Shown here: positions 59,206-64,000 of the stretch, piece after piece
Numbering within the stretch: the first letter of the stretch is position 1
How the letters are laid out: each line of letters begins with the position of its first letter
Source of the DNA: JBBDNV01 sp040877415
Lineage (GTDB): Bacteria > Planctomycetota > Planctomycetia > Pirellulales > PALSA-1355
NCBI GenBank assembly: GCA_040877415.1
Contig: JBBDNV010000090.1
Location: 1-64,000 of the forward strand
Direction of reading: 5' to 3'
DNA: 64,000 nt
Notes under the pieces: generated by a model
What the model was told of the DNA's origin: nothing
Databases searched by the model: none
The model's input: only the letters and a program-made list of their open reading frames with translations
Program-made: the position numbers and the translations under genes

Positions 59206-60834
59206 ATGACCAGGCACATTTTCGTTACCGGCGGAGTGGTGAGTTCACTGGGCAAGGGGCTCACCAGCGCCTCGATCGGCATGCTGCTCGAACAGCGCGG
59301 CCTGCGCGTGCGCATGCAAAAGCTGGATCCGTACATCAACGTCGATCCGGGGACGATGAGCCCCTACCAGCACGGCGAAGTGTACGTGCTTGACGACGGC
59401 AGCGAAACCGACCTCGATTTGGGCCACTACGAGCGGTTCACTCACAGCCCGCTCACGCGCGATTCGAACTACACCACCGGCCAGATTTACCTCTCGGTGA
59501 TCAACAAGGAGCGGCGCGGCGAGTTTCTGGGAAAGACCGTGCAAGTCATTCCCCACATTACCAACGAAATCAAAAGCTGCATCCGGCGGCTGGCCGATGA
59601 CGACGTCGACGTGGTGATCACCGAAATCGGCGGCACCGTGGGCGACATTGAAAGCCAGCCTTTTCTGGAGGCCATCCGCCAGTTTTCGCTCGACGTCGGC
59701 AAGCGAAACTGCCTGTACATCCACCTGACGCTCGTGCCGTATCTGAAGGCGGCCGGCGAATTGAAGACCAAGCCCACGCAGCATTCGGTCGGACAGTTGC
59801 GCGAGATCGGTATCCAGCCCGACATCCTGATCTGCCGCACCGAGCGTTCGCTTTCGCGCGAGGACCGCGAGAAGATCGCCCTGTTCTGCAACGTGCCGAT
59901 TCAAGCCGTGATCGAGGAAAAGGACAAGGATTTTTCGATCTACGAGGTGCCGATGAGCCTGGTCGACAATCGGCTCGACGAGTTGATCGTCGAGACTTTG
60001 AGTTTGCCGGCCCAAAGCCTGGACCTCGACCAATGGCGCGAACTATTGCACAATTTGCGCAACCCCGAACATGAGATCTCGATCGCCGTGGTCGGCAAAT
60101 ACGCCGAGCATCACGACGCCTACAAGTCGATCTACGAGGCCTTGGACCACGCCGGCGTTGCGCATCGGTCCCAAATTCGCATCCAGCGCATTCAAAGCGA
60201 ATCGATCGAGCAGGAGGGCCCCGAGCGACTGCTGTCGGGTTACGACGGTCTGTTGGTGCCCGGCGGATTCGGCGAACGGGGGATCGAGGGCAAGGTCGAG
60301 GCGATTCGCTTTGCGCGCGAACGGGAGATTCCCTTCTTTGGGATTTGCCTGGGCATGCAGTGCGCAGCGATCGAGTTTGGCCGCAACGTGGTCGGCCTGG
60401 CCGGCGCGCATTCCACGGAGTTCAACAAGGACGCGCCGCATCCGGTGATTTGCCTTTTGGACGAGCAGAAGACCATCACCGACAAAGGGGGCACCATGCG
60501 GCTGGGCGCCCAAGCGGCCCATCTGGCCCCCGGCAGCAAGGCGGCCGACGCTTACGGCCGACTGGTGATTTCCGAACGGCATCGCCACCGCTACGAGTTC
60601 AACAACCTCTATCGCCAGCAATTTGCCGCCAATGGGCTGGTTTTCACCGGCACGAGCCCCGATGGCTCACTGGTGGAGATCGTCGAGTTGGAACACCACC
60701 CGTGGTTTGTGGCGGTGCAGTTTCATCCCGAGTTCAAGAGCAAACCGACCGCCCCGCATCCGCTGTTTGCCGGATTCATCGGCGCGGCGCTCGAGCGCCA
60801 TTTATCGCGCGGCACCAGCGTGCAGCGCGTGTGA
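59206..60834 (+). CDS. pyrG: CTP synthase
   Basis: 542 residues from ATG 59206. The synthetase domain shows IFVTGGVVSSLGKGLTSASI, QKLDPYINVDPGTMSPYQHG and VITEIGGTVGDIESQPFLEA. The glutaminase domain shows GGFGERGIEGKVEAIRFARE, FFGICLGMQCAAIEFGR and HPWFVAVQFHPEFKSKP. Converts UTP plus glutamine to CTP. Gene order next to kdsB is common, since both supply CMP-Kdo or CTP. Length is as expected. Confidence 0.97.
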   Translation: MTRHIFVTGGVVSSLGKGLTSASIGMLLEQRGLRVRMQKLDPYINVDPGTMSPYQHGEVYVLDDGSETDLDLGHYERFTHSPLTRDSNYTTGQIYLSVINKERRGEFLGKTVQVIPHITNEIKSCIRRLADDDVDVVITEIGGTVGDIESQPFLEAIRQFSLDVGKRNCLYIHLTLVPYLKAAGELKTKPTQHSVGQLREIGIQPDILICRTERSLSREDREKIALFCNVPIQAVIEEKDKDFSIYEVPMSLVDNRLDELIVETLSLPAQSLDLDQWRELLHNLRNPEHEISIAVVGKYAEHHDAYKSIYEALDHAGVAHRSQIRIQRIQSESIEQEGPERLLSGYDGLLVPGGFGERGIEGKVEAIRFAREREIPFFGICLGMQCAAIEFGRNVVGLAGAHSTEFNKDAPHPVICLLDEQKTITDKGGTMRLGAQAAHLAPGSKAADAYGRLVISERHRHRYEFNNLYRQQFAANGLVFTGTSPDGSLVEIVELEHHPWFVAVQFHPEFKSKPTAPHPLFAGFIGAALERHLSRGTSVQRV

Positions 60835-61041
60835 GCGGCGCTCTGGCGCGCCAAGAAACGCCATGCCCGGCAGTTGGTAGGTTTGGGCTTCCGTGCCAAA
60901 CTGGCCCGTTCCCTGGGACTTGCATTCCCAATCCGGGTGACACGGGCAGGAAATCTAACTGTGGATCCCAAACTGCCGGACATGGACGCTTGATTGTTCG
61001 CGCAACAGGACACGCCATGCCGCGTCTCGGCCGCGCCCCCT

Positions 61042-61527
61042 TCAACTCGACAGCTTGTCGAACAACTGCCGGAAATCGGGCATGCGTGCTTCGAGGTAGG
61101 CCAGCCAGGCGCGTGGATTCCAAATCTCCACGCATACGCCGGCGCCGACCACGATCGCTTCACCTCCTTGTTCGATTCCTAAAAACTCGCGAAATCCGTC
61201 GGGGATGGAAAGCCGGCCGCGGCCGGCCAGTTGCACCGTCTTGTGCCGCGTGGAAAGAAGTCGGCCCAGTAACTGCACGTCCTCGAGATGGCCCTCGAGC
61301 CGGCCGGCCCGCATTTTGTTTTTGACCAGTTCGACGCCCTGGTCGAGCGGGCCTTGCCACGCCGCCCGGTTCCACAAACTCAGGCATCCGGGCCTCTCCT
61401 TGGCCAAAATGCATTCGGACCCTCCGCGGGTGAGCGGTTCGATGAGCTCGGCGGGGATCGATAAGCGGTATCGTTCGTCGAGGTTTCTGGGGAATTCGCC
61501 GAGGATGAATTCCTGCGGTGGGGACAT
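61042..61527 (-). CDS. mraZ: MraZ-like AbrB/SpoVT protein, isolated
   Basis: 161 residues. Two copies of the MraZ strand-helix unit: FPRNLDERYRLSIPAELIEP and QLAGRGRLSIPDGFREFLGI. Normally mraZ heads the division-cell wall (dcw) cluster and binds repeats upstream of its own promoter. Here no rsmH/ftsL follows; the next gene is pyrG on the other strand. Thus the gene has been detached. Upstream (61545-61620) GGGA-containing repeats (GGGAAAGCG and GGGAACGCG, minus strand) may be its own binding sites. Confidence 0.85.
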   Translation of the reverse strand: MSPPQEFILGEFPRNLDERYRLSIPAELIEPLTRGGSECILAKERPGCLSLWNRAAWQGPLDQGVELVKNKMRAGRLEGHLEDVQLLGRLLSTRHKTVQLAGRGRLSIPDGFREFLGIEQGGEAIVVGAGVCVEIWNPRAWLAYLEARMPDFRQLFDKLSS

Positions 61528-61934
61528 GCTTCGGCCGCGTTCCCTAGCTGTTTGGAGGGTCGCTTTCCCATGAAAATACTACTTATAGTGCCATCCTTGG
61601 GCATGTTTCCCACGGGATAGGAGTTTAGCAAGCTGTTTGGGGTTTGCAACCGGGGCGTTAAATTTTTTTTCAAGGATTCACACGGCGTTGCCCGAAACGT
61701 GACCCACGGGCAAGTGCCTCAAAAAGTTGAGCTCGCTAGCTGTCGGCTTCCCCGACGCGCGGGGAACCTGGCAACTTGCGGTTGGCGTGGACGGGTCGGA
61801 TTGAGTACAGTTCGCCGCGCTAGCGGCCGCGACTCGGGGCGGTAAGCGGCCGCTCGTGCCGCATTTCATGGGTTGCCCGTCAAGCGTCGATGAGATCCCA
61901 AACGGCCGAGTGATTGCCTTATCCGGGGGTAGGT
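61528..61934. promoter_or_regulatory. Divergent region with GGGA repeats
   Basis: The minus strand contains TGGGAAACATGCCC, TGGGAAAGCG and AGGGAACGCG within about 110 bases of the mraZ start, reminiscent of MraZ boxes (GGGA repeats), plus a TATAAG-like -10 near 61582. The rest to 61934 has no gene. These are inferences from pattern only. Confidence 0.4.
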
Positions 61935-63188
61935 GTGCACCACGATCGACCCGAATCCGAGCGAGTCGTCATCACCGGCATCGGGCTTACGGCCTCGGTC
62001 GGCGACGATCGCGAGAGCGTGTGGCAGGCCGTGCGCGACGGGCACAGCGCCATGCGCCGCTTGAGCGGAATGACCGGAATTCCAGACGGGCTGTTGATCG
62101 GCGCCCCGGTGGATATCGAGTTGGATTCGCCCGATCAGTTGAAAGTGCTGGCGCTGTGCAACCGCGTGTCGGACGAGGCGATGAAGGACGCCAACCTCGA
62201 CCGGCGGAAGATTGACCCCGGGCGATTCGGCTGCGCCGTTAGCGCGCACATGGGCGACATGCGCGGTCTGGTCGAGCTGTTCGACTGTGCGCATCTAAAT
62301 CCGCCGACCTCGATCCCCTGGCGCGAGCAGTGGCTGCCCAACACGGCTTGCTGGCAAGTGGCAAGCCGCCACGGGCTTTATGGACCGCGATTGGTCCATT
62401 CGACCGCGTGCGCGAGCGGATTGATCGCCGTGTTGATGGCGGTCCGCGCGATCCAAGACGGGCAATGCGACGTGGCCCTGGCCGGCAGCGCTGAAGCCAT
62501 CACGCCCCTGTTCGCGGCCGGATTCCATCAAATGCGGGTGCTGGCAAACCATGACGACCCGCGGCAGGCGTGCCGGCCGTTCAATCTGGACCGGCAAGGA
62601 TTCGTGATGGGCGAGGGCGGGGCGATGTTTGTACTCGAACGAGTCGGCCACGCGCTGGCCCGAGGCGCCGAAATCTACGCCGAAGTGGCCGGGGGACGAC
62701 TGCTGGCCACGGCGCATCACGTGACCAGCCTCGACATTGAAAGCGACACGCTCGCGCACCTGATTTCCGAAACGCTGCGCGTCGCCGACCTGCGGCCGGC
62801 CGATATCGGCTATATCAACGTTCACGGTACGGCCACGCAGCAGAACGACCTGTCCGAGGCGCGTGCCATTCGTCGGGCGATGGGCAGCGCGGCCGACATG
62901 CTTTGCGCAAGCGCCACCAAGTCGATTCTCGGTCACTTGATCAACGCGGCGGGCAGCGTCGAGCTGGCCATTACGGCGCTGGCGATGCGCGACGGATTCG
63001 TGCCCCCGACGCTGAACCTTACCCGGCCCGATCCGCAGTGCGACCTGGACTGCATTCCGCTGGTGGGCCGGAAAATCCCGTTTGTCTGTGCGCTGAAGCT
63101 CTCGGTCGCGTTTGGCGGCACGCTGGCCGCCATCGTGCTCAAGCGGCCCGACTCCGCTTCGACGGCGCGCAAGGCGAAGGCGGCCTGA
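61935..63188 (+). CDS. Beta-ketoacyl-ACP synthase, FabF-like
   Basis: About 417 residues from GTG 61935 (GGGGGTAGGT upstream; a TTG at 61914 is the alternative). Thiolase fold: active-site Cys in HSTACASGLIAVLMAVRAIQ, His in NVHGTATQQNDLSEARA, and His in SATKSILGHLINAAGSVELA. GFVMGEGGAMFVLERVGHAL is conserved. It probably elongates acyl chains or acts in a secondary pathway; no ACP or reductase gene is adjacent. The C-terminus ASTARKAKAA is a short extension. Confidence 0.88.
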   Translation: MHHDRPESERVVITGIGLTASVGDDRESVWQAVRDGHSAMRRLSGMTGIPDGLLIGAPVDIELDSPDQLKVLALCNRVSDEAMKDANLDRRKIDPGRFGCAVSAHMGDMRGLVELFDCAHLNPPTSIPWREQWLPNTACWQVASRHGLYGPRLVHSTACASGLIAVLMAVRAIQDGQCDVALAGSAEAITPLFAAGFHQMRVLANHDDPRQACRPFNLDRQGFVMGEGGAMFVLERVGHALARGAEIYAEVAGGRLLATAHHVTSLDIESDTLAHLISETLRVADLRPADIGYINVHGTATQQNDLSEARAIRRAMGSAADMLCASATKSILGHLINAAGSVELAITALAMRDGFVPPTLNLTRPDPQCDLDCIPLVGRKIPFVCALKLSVAFGGTLAAIVLKRPDSASTARKAKAA

Positions 63189-63351
63189 AAAGGCCCCCGC
63201 CCCAACCTTTCCGCGGTTCGCGACGATGGCGAATGGCCCGCGCCGGGCGTAGAATGATTTGGCGGTTCGCCCGGCGCGCGCCTCGCGGCCTTGACGTTCG
63301 GTTGCTGATCGGCCAATTTGTTCCTCGCATTTTTTTGAACGAAGTTGCTTT

Positions 63352-63762
63352 ATGAAGACACGCCTGCTGCTTTTGATCTGTTTGGCGTTTTCCCTCGTGG
63401 CCACGGCCCGCGCGGCCGAACACACCGACGATTCACTGGACAAGGTGAAGAACAACCTGGCCCAGGAAAAGGCGGTGTTGATTGACGTGCGTGAACTTGC
63501 CGAGTGGAAGCAAGGACACTTGCAGCAGGCGAAACTCGTCCCGCTGAGCGAACTGAAACGCATGGCCGGCGATGCGGCCATCAAGCAGAAGCTGGAAAAG
63601 GACCTTCCCAAGGATCGGATCATTTACTGCCATTGCGCGAGCGGCAAGCGGGTTCTGACGGCCGCCGAGATTCTGCGCAAATCGGGCTACGACATCCGGC
63701 CCCTGGCGGATGGCTTTAACAATCTGCGCAAAGCCGGCTTCCCGGTCGCCGAAAAACCCTGA
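63352..63762 (+). CDS. Secreted rhodanese-domain protein
   Basis: 136 residues. Signal peptide (LLLLICLAFSLVATARAAEH). Rhodanese domain with VLIDVRELAEWKQGHLQQAK, the active-site loop CHCASGKRV (Cys at the CxxGxR position) and a C-terminal LRKSGYDIRPLADGFNNLRK. Could handle sulfur transfer or sensing in the periplasm. ATG 63352. Confidence 0.87.
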   Translation: MKTRLLLLICLAFSLVATARAAEHTDDSLDKVKNNLAQEKAVLIDVRELAEWKQGHLQQAKLVPLSELKRMAGDAAIKQKLEKDLPKDRIIYCHCASGKRVLTAAEILRKSGYDIRPLADGFNNLRKAGFPVAEKP

Positions 63763-63805
63763 TGCTGTCGATCGCCGAGCGGAATCGTCTAATAGCGCTC
63801 CCGTT

Positions 63806-64000
63806 TTACTGCGAAAACGCCGCCAGATCGCGTTCCAATGCAGCCAGCCGCCGGGCATGCTGCTTTTTGGCGTCTTCCAGGTCAGCCAGTTGCTCGGCCG
63901 GCTCGTAGGTGAACGTGTAATACTTCACCTTGGGCTCCGTGCCCGAGGGACGCACGGCGACGTAGGTTCCCCGAGCATCCAGCTCGAGCATGATCATGTC
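63806..64000 (-). CDS. Phosphohexomutase C-terminal end (phosphoglucomutase/phosphomannomutase), partial
   Basis: The window ends inside the gene. The visible C-terminal part contains LDARGTYVAVRPSGTEPKVK with the phosphate-binding RPSGTEP loop of the alpha-D-phosphohexomutase family, followed by YYTFTYEP and a coil (DAKKQHARRLAALERDLAAF). Its start lies beyond 64000. Interconverts sugar 1- and 6-phosphates. Confidence 0.85.
   Translation of the reverse strand, partial: DMIMLELDARGTYVAVRPSGTEPKVKYYTFTYEPAEQLADLEDAKKQHARRLAALERDLAAFSQ

Noticed and set aside
61380..61673. Minus-strand frame upstream of mraZ as its N-terminal extension
   Set aside because: It is in another frame and lacks relation to MraZ; the MSPPQEF start fits the family.

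Overview
The window reads as a GC-rich planctomycete chromosome, most likely of the Pirellula/Lacipirellula type. The evidence is a Pirellula/Verrucomicrobium-type dehydrogenase with HEAT repeats and a C-terminal CxxCH haem domain, several PEP-CTERM secreted proteins, a DUF1559 prepilin-like protein with the H-X9-DG-type ending, a TIGR03790-like secreted protein with dockerin repeats, and scattered core genes in the order rpsB-tsf-pyrH-frr.

Layout. 1-11.9 kb: the 3' part of a tRNA-Gln, a desaturase gene flanked by two copies of a recurring coding remnant, a secreted transglutaminase-like protein, an alkaline-phosphatase-superfamily protein, a PIN-domain pair, the large dehydrogenase/haem protein and three PEP-CTERM genes. 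12-22.7 kb: housekeeping genes (rpsB, tsf, pyrH, frr, GDPD, a two-module parvulin-like PPIase, an AlaC-like aminotransferase, a methyltransferase, carA). 22.7-28.9 kb: a minus-strand four-gene operon coding for a long repeat-built coiled coil, an FGE/SUMF1-fold protein, a zinc-ribbon TRAFAC-like GTPase and a protein resembling GTPase-associated adaptors. This looks like a GTPase-centred conflict or signalling system. 29-38.7 kb: a Cys-rich secreted protein, a radical SAM plus GT2/21 glycosyltransferase pair, a short UvrC, and decaying accessory DNA with two HicAB loci whose toxins are broken, followed by a HEPN/MNT toxin-antitoxin pair.

38.7-54.5 kb: a 15.7-kb integrative element in the 3' half of a tRNA with a CAT anticodon (probably Ile2). 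It has a tyrosine integrase, an excisionase-like gene, a serine recombinase, two GIY-YIG-type nucleases, a phage-structural-like protein, an ATGA-linked chain of tiny genes, iteron-like GATAC repeats and a 43-bp direct-repeat att site. A third att copy at 37.9 kb shows an earlier insertion in the same tRNA. The most striking observation is that the integrase reading frame continues through att. In the excised circle it would join a 51-codon tail now stranded at the other end of the element (38.8-38.9 kb). Related tail fragments lie at 0.8, 2.0 and 35.0 kb, which suggests a family of such elements.

54.6-64 kb: DUF1559 protein, glmS, kdsB, pyrG, an isolated mraZ, a FabF-like ketosynthase, a secreted rhodanese and the end of a phosphohexomutase. 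All functions are inferred by reading the sequence; no database search was run.
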